Assembly (NCBI GenBank): GCA_014925825.1
Contig: JACGCK010000158.1
Location: 41,129-105,128, forward strand
Length of the DNA: 64,000 nucleotides
Source of the DNA: Pholiota molesta
Lineage: Eukaryota > Basidiomycota > Agaricomycetes > Agaricales > Strophariaceae
Reading direction: 5' to 3'
Shown here: piece after piece, positions 1-10,280 of the stretch
How positions within the stretch are numbered: position 1 is the first letter of the stretch
How the letters are laid out: each line of letters opens with the position of its first letter
The notes under the pieces: model-generated
Seen by the model: the letters and a program-made list of their open reading frames with translations, nothing else
The model's database searches: none
Told to the model about the DNA's origin: nothing
Made by a program: the position numbers and the translations under genes

Positions 1-660
1 CACATACATCAAGAACCTAGAGATTGTAACGTCAATCGCGTATAAGTATGCGACGCGGGCGATGGTGCGCTATAGAGGATGAGCACTGAGCATCCAATCC
101 AAGCTGATCTGAACATCCGACAGAAACGCCTCCGCTGCATGTCGCCCCATCCCGCCGCCGTATGTAGTATGATGTCACCCAATACACTCGGCTTTGTCAG
201 GAACTCGCGTTTGGCTTCAGGCTTCTCTCCATACCCCTCCGCGAATGCATCTCTCGCTTCGTGGAGCCGCAGAACCAGGGGAGATAGCCCTCGTTACCGC
301 CAATAAATACGGTTGATGCATACTTACAGTGTATGTAGTAATGTACACACAACCAAAAAAATACCTGACAGCCATCGCCGGCCGTCGACGCCTCTGTCAC
401 CGTAGCTCCACTGGCCGCAAGGGCACACTCCTTCTCTAAAGCACACTCAAAGAAGAAGTCGTTTACACGCCACGCACGGCGCCGACGTCGAGCGACCTAG
501 CCACCCAATATCCACCACCTATCCTCGGCCTCGTCATCCACACAAGCAGCGACGCACAGCGGCGCACAGCGAGCAGTGCGCACGCGATGATCATGATCAT
601 CGGCAATCTCAGTTTATATATAACGGGAGCAGATTCTGAGAATCGGCCAAGTCCCACCAC

Positions 661-823
661 TGTCCCACCAAAATAAGCAGCTCCAACGTCGGCCTACATA
701 CGTCGAACTTCGAAGCACTACCCCAAGGGGGAAGGACGGGGCACGTCCCGACCAAAATTAGAATAGCAGCCCCACCCCACGCTGGCGCTCCAACGTAGTC
801 CAACGTCGAACTTCGAAGCACTA
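661..823. repeat. Degenerate tandem direct repeat
   Basis: A 21-nt core at 700-720 recurs exactly at 803-823. Both cores follow similar lead-in sequence (a CCACCAAAATAAG-like or CCGACCAAAATTAG-like run, then CTCCAACG). The unit is roughly 80-100 nt and present about twice. No function can be assigned. Confidence 0.6.
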
Positions 824-1499
824 ACGGTGTTACTTCGCTAGGTTCGCGCTAAATTAGCACAGCAGCCAGACGCAAAGACCGTAGCACCACCCTGCACCAC
901 CGCGCGCATCATCACGGTCCGTCAGTGCCACTGATGCCACATCCTGGCCAGCACCTGAGCTCCAAGATAGCGATCGACGATAAGAATACTTTGGCCCGCG
1001 TTCTATTCTATTCCGAGCCACGCGTGTGATGCCAGGATGCGGCGCGCGCAACGTGGTGTGGTGTGGCATTGAGTAGTACCGATGGTCTGCGGCAAGCCTG
1101 CGGTGCGGGCATCCAAGCCCGCACCACGTTCGGCCTGCCACAACAGAGCTAACGTAGCAGCTTCTAGCAGCTTGCGTGCACGTATGCCACACAGAGATGG
1201 TAGATGGTACCCGGTGCTCCGTCGGAGACAAGACCAGTGATGTGCGTAGAGTACGCCGCACACGACACGCTATATCCCAAAATCGTCATTGCAGTTCCCT
1301 AATTAAGTGCGAAGGCGGTACCCAAACGAAAGTCAAAAAGCGCAAACGGAACCCCAAGAAAGAATAAACACAAGAAAAAGGTAGGTATGTATGTATGTCC
1401 GACAAAGAGATTCCGAATGAATGCAACAAAGCGCGAGGAAGGCGGAAAGCGCAGTCGAAAGGGATGGGTGGGAGGAGTAATGTAGGCGTGTATATATGT

Positions 1500-1527
1500 G
1501 GGGGTTGGGGGTGCGTGGGTAGGGGGG
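1500..1527 (+). other. Candidate G-quadruplex motif
   Basis: Four G-runs of 5, 5, 3 and 6 bases are separated by loops of 2, 5 and 2 bases, matching the classical G3+N1-7 pattern. It lies about 250 bp beyond the 3' end of the Kre9-like gene, on the opposite strand. Folding was not tested. Confidence 0.5.
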
Positions 1528-1779
1528 TGGTGTATGCTGGGGCAGTAGCCAAGGATCGGGAGGGGAATTGTTCTATGGGGCGATGTCCGTGGTGGTGGTG
1601 GGTGGGGGTAGGTGCTAATATGAAATAATTAATATGTATTCGTTATGCAAGCGTCCGTACGGAGTGTGTCCATGTCCATGGGAGGCAATAAAACCAATGA
1701 TAAAGCCAGGAAATCCGGGAGGAAGGCGGGAAACCGCGGGTAGTTTTAGGTCCAGATCGGGTCCGGGGCAGGGGCAGGG

Positions 1780-2537
1780 TCACCATCCCACCGCACACCC
1801 CGCGCCCAGCAGCACCCCGAGCCCCGTGACCGCCCACACCCACGGCGCGCCCCCGCCGAGGGGCCGCACCCGCTCGCCGCGGCTCGGGAGCGCGGGGAAC
1901 GTCGTCGCGAACTGCATCGTCGGGTTCGGCGCGCCGCTAACCGTCACAGTCGGCACGCCCGGGGCCGCGGTGAGCGCAGGCGCCGCGCTCGCGGACGCGC
2001 CCGCGGCGAGCACGGCGAAGCGCGGGGACGTCGCGTGCATCACGCCGTGCGTCGAGTTGATGAAGAGCAGGAAGTAGTCGTCGCCCGCGGGCACGTTCTG
2101 CAGCATGATGTTGAGCTTGCCCTGGGTGGCGGGGACTGAGCATTCACAAGGGGAGGCAGAGGACGGGGAAGGTGAAGGGGAAGAGAGAAGGCGAAGCTAA
2201 GTGGGGTGCGGGGGGTAAAGGGAGGCAGGCGGGGGACACGCACCGTTCATGGCGACGAGCGTCAGGCCGTCGTTGCTCAGCCGCGTGAGCTCGACGTCGA
2301 ACCCGTAGACGTCGTCCAGCAGGCCCTTGGACCACGACACGAGATACGAGCCGCCGTTGACCCACTGCGTCTGCGCCTGCGGCTCGGTGATGACGAAATA
2401 CGAGGCTGCGAGGGGGGTGAGGGCGGCGGCGGGGAAGGGACGGCGGGCGGAGACTTACCGGAGACTCGGGAGATGAGGAAGGCGAGGACGATGCACGCTG
2501 ATGTGCAGCGGGCGAGGAGATGGGAGAGAGTGCGCAT
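1780..2537 (-). CDS. Kre9/KNH-domain GPI-anchored cell-wall protein
   Basis: Three exons: 2537-2459, 2405-2244 and 2135-1780, giving 198 residues. The product starts with a signal peptide (MRTLSHLLAR..., cut near VSGA). A small domain follows with the usual features of fungal Kre9/Knh1 N-terminal modules: YFVITEPQ, QTQWVNGGSYLVSWSKG, then GKLNIML, FLLFINSTHGVMH and SPRFAVL. An Ala/Pro/Thr-rich stalk leads to a hydrophobic tail (WVWAVTGLGVLLGAG) with nothing charged after it, as expected for a GPI-attachment signal. Both introns have consensus GTAAGT or GTGCGT donors and AG acceptors, and they keep frame. The family is associated with beta-glucan assembly or wall structure; the precise role of this member is unknown. 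Codon use is strongly GC-rich. Confidence 0.85.
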
Positions 2538-4493
2538 GGCGGGGGCGGAATCGATGGCGGAGGAGATGGTGGTGGTGGTAGCGAGATGAAGGAAAGGTGG
2601 CCGTCGAGGTCCCAGAACGGGTCCAATGCTGCAAAAACTGGCACATGGCGGTCACATGCTCTGTGCCTGGCCTGCCTCCGCCAAGCTTCGCACGCTCAAT
2701 CCCCTTTTTCTCCCTTCTCCTCCAACTCTATTGTCCGCACCTGTCCAATCTATAAAACGCGTTCACAGAACCTGCCCACGACGCCCCATATCCACGTCCT
2801 CCGGGAGGCGCAGACCATCTTCGCTGGTGCGCCAACCAACATCTCCGCGTCCCGACATCACAACACCGCGCGCTTCCATCAGATCGGCACGCTCAGCCCC
2901 TCTCGGGGCCTCTCGTAACGATATCACTATCAGCAACCATTAATATCCAGCTCCCATCCAGTCCCATGCCACCCGGATCCACAGATACACCCAATCGAGG
3001 AGAATGCTGTGTTCGTCAATGTGCAAGCCGTGGCGTTGAGCGCTACGGTGGACAGTTGGCGGTGGTGGAAACGCGTCAGATGTGCAGGTTGTACGCCGCA
3101 GTCCTGTCGCTCTCTATGCGAATATTGGCGTTGTATCATACAGCGCCTGCTTGACAGTGCTTGAAGCGCGATGCCAGACGCGTCCTATGGCGGTGGGCAG
3201 CGGTATGACAGAGACATGAGCGGTGAGCGCCGAGCGCTTTATATGTATGGCTGCGGTTCCTATACCACAGTGCGGGGGAATTCCGACTGATATCGATTCT
3301 ACCACATAGACACCTTTGTTGCGGTTCGCTATGTTTTGACGACAATAAACTGTCCTATCCCCGACCCAGCCATCTCGTCATAGCCATCGCATCCCAGTTA
3401 CCAAAGCCAACGCCAACGCCAGCGAAATTCGCACTGCGCATATCCCAGACCCCACGCCTGCCCCCTTTCCCTGGACGCGCCACCCACCCCGCACCCCGCC
3501 GGCTTTTTTCACCCCACCAAGCGCGTCCACCGACCCCCGACCCCTCCTCCTCCGCCCGCAAGGGGCGGCGCGGCGCGGACACGCCCCGCCCCGCACACGC
3601 TGCGACCCGCCGCCCTCCGGGACACCCGCTCTCCACATATGCGCGCGAACACCCCCCGCGCCGCCGGGCGCCGGGCGCAGAATGCGGAGGGCAGGTCAAC
3701 ATACGTCCCGAGGCTGCTGGCAGGTTGACTGATAGGGTCCACCGCGTTCTGGCATTAGAAGGTCATCGGCGTGAAGACAGACAGACGGACTCGGTTTAGC
3801 CAGCGCACGAAGGCGCTCCCCGCGCTGCACGACGTGGATGGTGTCCTCTGGCCCCTTCCGCACGCTGGCTGGTCTGCGCGCTGGTGCGTCGCCGACGAGG
3901 GGCGGGCGGGCGGGCGGGCGTGTGGCGTGTGGAGGGATGGAGGGAGGGAGGGACGCATGGTCGGCGCTGGTGGCCGGGGTTCGACGCGTGAATCTGGATC
4001 CAGGAGTACAGATGCGAAAAGGTGGTGAGTAGATGAGTCTCCCGCCACCACGCTGATATATTGACATGCTTATGCGCGGATTATTGGTGTTACTACCTCG
4101 CTCACCGTCTGTGCACGGACTCACTGGAACGTATGCGATAGACAAGTCAAGGCGATTGGAACCTCACACTCTTGTATCTACGCCCGTTCGCCTCGACGAA
4201 GCATCCAGTTTGTGATTCGATAGCATAGGCGGGGATTCTATGCTATTTACGCGAATCTATAGGTGGATTATGTTGCGTTTTTCGCAATGGTGTACGGATT
4301 GTACACATACTAATCCTACATACAATACGCTATCGTAACGAACATGCCTTGCACGAGGTTGGAAATCCCCTTTTTCAGGGAGAGTCCACAAGTGGGTCGT
4401 TCCTACGTATCACAAGATTCAAAATATCAACGATATAGGTACTCTCAAGTATTCTCCAAAACGAACTCATTCCTACCAAGCGATAAAGCTCCC
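2538..4493. other. Intergenic, no supported gene
   Basis: GC-rich between about 3420 and 3990, including a GGGC tandem run at 3897-3920 that could form a G-quadruplex. Long frames here are composition artefacts without domain signal. Confidence 0.55.
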
Positions 4494-5663
4494 TCAGTGC
4501 ACACCGACACATCCGACGCAGACCAAGCAGTACGAATCACCACAGATGCCTGCCCCCTCTATATTATGGAACTCCCCCCCGTCCTTCTCGCGCGTAGACG
4601 TAGAGATGATCTCCACCAGGATACCCGCGGCGACGTTCGGCTGGCGGATGATCTTCCGCAGGCGCTCGCTGTGCACGTCGTTTTTCGCCAACACGAGCTT
4701 CGCTATAAGGTTGCATACACGCAGTGTGAATGTGAGCCGTCGAGGTTGCGGGAGAAGAAGCAAAAGGAAGGACACGGCACGTACCCATATCGGTCTCCAC
4801 CGGCCCAGGGCATTGGGGGAACGCCACTGCGCGCTGCGTCAGCGCGGCCTCCTCACATGGACAGAGTCCCCTAACTAAATAGCACACACCTAGCCATTCG
4901 TTCTCGAAGTGGATCTTCCTCGTAGCCCAGTTCAGCGCGGCCTTGCTGGCGCCATACGCCGCCTTGTCCAGGCTGCCCGCGTGGATGGACCCCAGGCTGC
5001 CCGCGCCGGAGCTGATGGGGACGAACCGCGGCTGCGCGCTGGCGTGCAGCGCGTCGCGCACGGATTGGAAGAGCACGATGGGGCCGAGGACGTTGACCTA
5101 TCATTCATCGCGTGAGTTTTTTCGTGGGTCTTGTGTTGAGAGAGAGAGAGAGAAAGGGGGGGCGTACGGAGAAATGCTCCTGGAAGATGTCCACGGGCGT
5201 CTCGTGGAGCTTTCCCGTGTAGTTCGCGATACCTAACCGTAGATATCAAGGAAACGTAAGTCAAACTCCACCGTAAAACAAAGAGACAACATCTGAATCG
5301 GAACTGCACCAGCGTTGGCGATCACCGTATCAACACGGCCGTGCTTCGCCTGGATCTCCGCCGCAACAGCGTCGTTGCCCTCCTTGTCCCCGGCGACGTA
5401 CTTCACGATCTCCACGCGCCCAGGATACTTCCCCACCAGCTCCTCGAGCTGGGCGGCGCCGCCGGAGGGATCGCGCACGCCGGCGTAGATGACGGCAGAG
5501 GGGTCTTTGCACGCGATCGCGTCGACGATGGCTAGGCCTGTACGGTAAGGTGTATGTAGTTTGAAAGTGAATTGAGTGGATAGGGGATAAGGGGCGATGT
5601 GCGGTGGACGTACGTACCGATGCCCCGCGAAGCTCCTGCGACGAGATAAATTTGGCCAGACAT
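4494..5663 (-). CDS. Short-chain dehydrogenase/reductase, copy 1
   Basis: Six exons: 5663-5618, 5537-5310, 5232-5168, 5097-4890, 4826-4785 and 4702-4494, giving 265 residues. The Rossmann fold is clear: AGASRGIG cofactor loop at about 9-16, VIANAG, the catalytic Ser in VPISSGAGS, YGASK as the Tyr-x3-Lys pair, and the beta6 motif CPGPVETDM. Family members are cytosolic NAD(P)H oxidoreductases; the substrate cannot be read from sequence. The last codons differ from paralogue 7178-8140, which ends in GGRYAW. Here the same place reads IEGAGICG and the frame runs on about 16 residues, as expected from a one-base loss in a G-run near 4548. Start at 5663 is supported by a TATA box 47-53 nt upstream. 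The gene is divergent from its paralogue. Confidence 0.85.
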
Positions 5664-5709
5664 GGCTGATAGAAGGATGTTGGTGTTGAGGGGTACGGAG
5701 AACGAATGA

Positions 5710-5716
5710 TTTTATA
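5710..5716 (-). promoter_or_regulatory. TATA box of SDR copy 1
   Basis: TATAAAA on the minus strand, ending 47 nt before the start codon at 5663. Confidence 0.5.
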
Positions 5717-7123
5717 TCGAATTCATGTTGCTAAACGGTGATGGAACTGAACCATCGTTATCAGTAGAAGATCGTGCACCATGTGAATAGATGCCCTCAG
5801 ATTGAAATTCTGCCGCAGTAGTATGTCAGAGTATGTCTAGTCACGTTCAGCATTATAAATTCGGAGGCTGCTGATGTTTAAACTTCGTCGGCCTGGGGTG
5901 ACGCGTACCACTGGCATGCCTCGGCAGGGATGTGAGTACTGTGTCCCGACCATCCTCCAAGCTCCAAGCTCCAAGGCTTTACCTGCACCGCCCCTTTCTT
6001 CTCGGGACCGCACGAGGTAGGGTGCCGTTAGTGTGCCGTTCGAGTCTTTGAGCAGAGGCTGCAGAGCAATCCCCGCTGCCCAAAACAGGCAAGGGGCAAC
6101 GAGAGCGGAGCCGTAAATGTTATTTACACGCGCACGGACCTTGTCAATGACTCTTCTCACCTCGCTGCGCTGGCGGCTGAGACGCTGCTTCCTGGCCGCT
6201 CCTGCAATTCTGACCCTCGTACGGATGCTCATGGAAATCTCAGAAAACTGCTGCTACACAATCTGCGCTGCTGGTAGGGACAACTGAAAGGAAACAGAAG
6301 CTGGGGCAGAACGAGGTTGATGGGCGTGTAGTGCGTGCTAAGCGCTAATGACGACCACACGGGTGACGGGGACTAGGTTTGGACCGAGAAATGGGCGATC
6401 TGTGATAACGTCTGAGATCTGAGCCTCTGTGAGCGGATATGTCAAGGCGAATGATATACACTTTGGCGCGCGAGAAGTTCGTCGTTGCTACCGTTGACTT
6501 GCGCATGCGAGCGCATGTCTTCCTTGACTGGAGTCTGGACCCCAACATGACCTTTGCGCCCTCCTCGATGTAATCATACACACGCCCATGTGTCAATCCG
6601 GGACTTCATGCTGCTGTATCTTGTCCTCGATTTTGCCCTCGAATGTGTTTTGACGACAATGGACATGTACGATGCAGAGCTTTCACAGTGATTGACTTGT
6701 TCTGTTGATTATACCTAATATCCTTTGGTCAACCCTCTGCGCTAACTTGTTTATTATTCTGGGGTTTGTTTTGCAACTGGCGGACGGTACGCGTACTTCG
6801 TTCGCCTCAATGGTAGCGCACATAAATTCCCACTTAAGTGCACCTCATTTCCTTCCATCCGCAACCGTATATTATATGACTCCAGACAGATTCCCCCTCC
6901 GCGTGGCCTCATAGCTAGATTCGTATCAAGACGCCATGATTATAAATTGATAATCGTCCAAACCTTGTTCCAGTAGAACTGTCAGGAAGATTTCTTTCCG
7001 AGGCCACTCAGTTGCAGTTTCAATTGAGTTCAGAACAAGGTGCGTGACCATCTTTACCAATCTACGCAGACCGCTTACTTTCCAGCATGTACTCTGACTC
7101 GCGCCTGCGAATAGAACACTGGG

Positions 7124-7130
7124 TATAAAT
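7124..7130 (+). promoter_or_regulatory. TATA box of SDR copy 2
   Basis: TATAAAT 54 nt before the ATG at 7178. An in-frame ATG at 7154 would fall about where transcription should begin, which favours 7178 as the start. Confidence 0.5.
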
Positions 7131-7177
7131 ACCATCGTGCGTTGTACGCCAAAATGACATTACAAACTTACCAACCT

Positions 7178-8140
7178 ATGTCTCAATCTGCAGCCCACAT
7201 CTACCTCATCACGGGAGCGACGAGGGGGATAGGTGCGTCGTTTTACCCTTTACCTGAAGATCCACTGACTTAGATTACCGTTCGATGCTAAGGATTAGCC
7301 CTCGTTGATACTGTTGCTTCCAGAGACCCCTCCGCCGTCGTCTATGCCGGCGCACGCGATCCATCTGGTGCTTCCCAACTTAAAGCACTTGCGGCCAAGT
7401 ATCCAGGGCGGATCGAAATCGTGAAATATGTCGCAGGCGACAAAGAAGGTAACGAAGCCATTGCGAAAGAGATCCGGCGGAAGTATGGGCGCATCGATAC
7501 TGTTATTGCGAGCGCTGGTGAGAGTCTCCTCGTAGTGCCGTGACCTACAATGACATGACTGACCTTCGATCATGCACGTCGCTTTTCTAGGCATCACGAA
7601 TTACATGGGCAAGGTGCACGACACACCCATCGATCAATTCACGAACCACTTCTCGGTACGTTACTTCGCTTCCGCTATTCCCGCAGCGCACATCCACAGC
7701 GCTCACGTATCCCGCGGACCCCCATCCGCAGATCAACGTCCTCGGCCCCATCGTGCTCTTCCAATCCGTCCGCGCGCTGCCCCAAGCCAGCGCGCTGCCG
7801 CGCTTCGTCCCCATCAGCTCCGTGGCGGGAAGCCTGGACCTCACGTCGCCGAACGCATTGGATTTGTCGCCGTACGCCGCGAGCAAGGCCGCGTTGAACT
7901 GGGTGCGTGCTGCTATGTTACATGTTTTTTGGCGCGCGACATGTGAACTGACAGCAATGGGAAACAGCGCAACAAGTGGCGTCCTTCGACGCGAGCGGTC
8001 AGCTCGCGCAGTTCTTCAAGACCGTCATGCGCTCGCCTGCGGTGGCCGCTGGCCTGTTGGTGGATATCATCACGGCGTCGACGCGCGAGAAGGACGGGGG
8101 CGAGTTCCACAGTGTCGACGGCGGAAGATACGCGTGGTGA
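7178..8140 (+). CDS. Short-chain dehydrogenase/reductase, copy 2, lacking the beta6/PG segment
   Basis: Five exons: 7178-7232, 7293-7517, 7591-7655, 7732-7902 and 7955-8140, giving 233 residues. Intron positions match copy 1 (exon 3 is 65 nt in both). The cofactor motif TGATRGIG, ISSVAGS and the YAASK catalytic pair are present; NAG is changed to SAG. After KAALNW the sequence jumps to QWETAQQVASFD, so about 26 residues are absent compared with copy 1, including the region equivalent to CPGPVETDM. The single intron there is only 52 nt and contains no trace of the missing part. The C-terminus (EFHSVDGGRYAW) is normal. The fold probably lacks strand beta6, so activity is doubtful. An alternative in-frame start is at 7154. 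Confidence 0.8.
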
Positions 8141-8406
8141 TTGGTTAGTCGGGCTTCGCGTTTGTACATGCATATAATTCATGTGTAGAAAGACGCGAGA
8201 TAGTTCGAGAAAATAATCGCAATTCAAACGACCGGAAGCGACCTCGAATCTGCACGCACTTAGTGGTTGGATCAGTCTAAGGCCCAGTTGTTCAGTTGTT
8301 TCCGAATATCATTTGATTTCATTTGTTTCAGTATCGCATGCCGATATCATTTGAACGCAATAAATAAAAACGAAAAAAGGAAGTATTGCTCTGTAGAGAA
8401 AACCCT

Positions 8407-9145
8407 TCACAAAAACTTCGACGGCCCCATGACAACATTCCAAAACCTCCTATCCATATCCATCACATCATTATCCTTCCTTGCCTCTCCACTTACACCT
8501 CCGTCCATGCCCCGCACCCCAATCCTGCTCCCCACATAACTAGACACGGAAGGCGCAGGCGCAGGCAAGATGGACCTGTATTTCCTCTCTGCCTGTGCGA
8601 CGAAGCTGGCGGTGGGTTTATTTGTGCGACGTGGTGCCAAGGATCGCGGTGGCACCCAGCCCGGGTGCGCCGTGCGCCTGTGCACGGCGAGGCCGAGCAG
8701 ATTCGCGCGGGCGTGCGGGCAGTCGGGGAAGCCGCATCTGACTACGTAGGGTCTCTGCCTAAGTAATGAAGTTAATAACGTTGCAGGTATGATAAAATAG
8801 GAATGGCGACAATCCAAATAATTGCACGGAAGACAAAGATCATAGAGGAATGCAAGCGCGAAAACGTTGTAGATGTGGGCACTTGCCTGGTATTATCATG
8901 AGGCTTCCGTTGAGCTTTGGCGCTCTGCTTGGCGTGCGACATGGCGTGCCATCTCAGACGCGTCGGGTAGGGGACCAGCAGCGCGCTGCAATCCTTCACG
9001 GGACACTGCTGTTCAAAATGAATGTAATATAGCAGAGCACACGAGTCGCGAAGTCAGCGAGCGAAGTTAGAGGCGCTTGCGGAGCACGTACGTAGCGGAC
9101 AGTCTTTCGACTCTGAGTTATCATCGCGGTCGAGTGGCGATGCAT
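8407..9145 (-). CDS. Two-finger C2H2 protein, copy B
   Basis: Three exons: 9145-9092, 9008-8887 and 8758-8407, giving 175 residues. Finger 1 is QCPVKDC...HAMSH (C-x4-C-x12-H-x3-H) and finger 2 is RCGFPDC...HRRTAH (C-x4-C-x12-H-x4-H). The C-terminal half is low complexity (ILPAPAPS) and ends with RRFWNVVMGPSKFL. The second intron starts with GC, in the strong context CCAG/GCAAGT. Layout, intron phases (0 then 2) and the 18-codon first exon match copy A next door, so the two arose by tandem duplication. Nuclear DNA binding is the usual role of such fingers, but no target is known. Confidence 0.75.
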
Positions 9146-9603
9146 GTATTTCAGGTTTTAGTGCCGATTTATTCACACAATGGTTCAAGGTGAGAGGTTG
9201 GCGGGATTGAGAACGTTGTCAACTGCGGCGCTCGCTCTATATAACAAAACACAAGGCCCTCCGAAGCAAAGTAGACAAGTGGCTCCAAGCGTCTGTTGCG
9301 CTTGTGCCAGTATCGGCATCGTATATGGTAAGAAAGCAAAGGCGCACATACTAAATCGGGTAGGCGCCTGACCTGAGGTGACTTACCTTGCCAGTTGCGG
9401 AGTGGCACAGTCGTATTATAATTGAGAAATGTGTACGGAATGTAGAATATTTGTAGATGGCCATAGCGCTTGCTTGTGTGCCACCCCCGCGGAAGGTGAA
9501 GTGGCAATACTCACAGACTGCGAGATCCAAGTAGATAGAGTTCATTGTATTAATTATAAGCTCAACGCTCTCCCAGAAAATTTACGAGTAAGTTGCACTA
9601 AGG
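9146..9603. other. Intergenic spacer between the C2H2 paralogues
   Basis: No gene is visible; the spacer presumably holds the promoter of copy B and the 3' end of copy A. Confidence 0.45.
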
Positions 9604-10280
9604 CTAATCCATGACAACGTTCCAAAAGCTCTTGGATCCATTACCAGCATTATCGGCGAGCACGGGGCGTTGCGCATTGAGCGCATCCCCTTGAAGACCG
9701 TCTTCTGAATCCTGTTCATAAACGTCGTTCGATGGAGAAGGTGCATCAGGAGGAAGCATCCAGCATTGTATAAATCTCACTGGCAGGTTTCTTTCTTTCT
9801 TTTGGACTTTCTGTTGGACATGTAAACTAGAGCAGGACACGATAAAGAAAGCGCAAATCAGTGTGTTGTCCGTTCAACAACTGAAAAAAAATCACGTACT
9901 GTTGTCTGTTCACATGGGCCTCGAGAGCATGTTGTCTTTTTATATGGGCCTTGAGATCACGTATTTCCCGGAAAGCTCTGTTACATCCTTGAATCTCACA
10001 TTTGAAACTTTTCCTATTGATACGCCGTTAAAAGAAGAAGTTTTCCACCGAATAAAAGAAATTGAAAGAACTTGCCTGGTACTCTCGTCGTGCGTCCTAA
10101 TATGCCGCTGTAAGCTATCTCTTCTGGTCAAAATTCTACCACATCCTGGCACTGGACAACTCTGCAAATGAAATGCCGATCAGATATGACGCAGATGCGG
10201 AACACGGGAAAGAGCAGTGTACGTACAAAACCATTATCTCCAGTGCCACCCGTCTCGCCGCTGATTGAAATGAGAGTCAT
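9604..10280 (-). CDS. Two-finger C2H2 protein, copy A
   Basis: Exons 10280-10227, 10161-10076, 10013-9914 (donor uncertain) and 9810-9604, giving about 148 residues. Finger 1 is SCPVPGC...HIRTH and finger 2 is KCEIQGC...HIKRQH. The C-terminus (MLPPDAPSPS... to SKSFWNVVMD) parallels copy B (ILPAPAPS... to RRFWNVVM). The GC donor of intron 2 is shared with copy B. The third intron is the weak point: a GTACGTG donor at 9899 gives the wrong phase, whereas GTGAAC at 9913 keeps the conserved tail in frame. I chose the latter. Confidence 0.65.

Larger units (their letters stand above)
1..1779. other. Intergenic, no supported gene
   Basis: No reading frame here shows a recognisable domain or a consistent exon structure. 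The stretch contains a degenerate direct repeat at 661-823 and a G-rich run at 1500-1527, each listed separately. Confidence 0.6.
5664..7177. other. Divergent intergenic region between the two SDR genes
   Basis: It holds the promoters of both dehydrogenase genes. A TATAAAA box on the minus strand lies at 5710-5716 and a TATAAAT on the plus strand at 7124-7130. No additional gene is visible. Confidence 0.55.
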
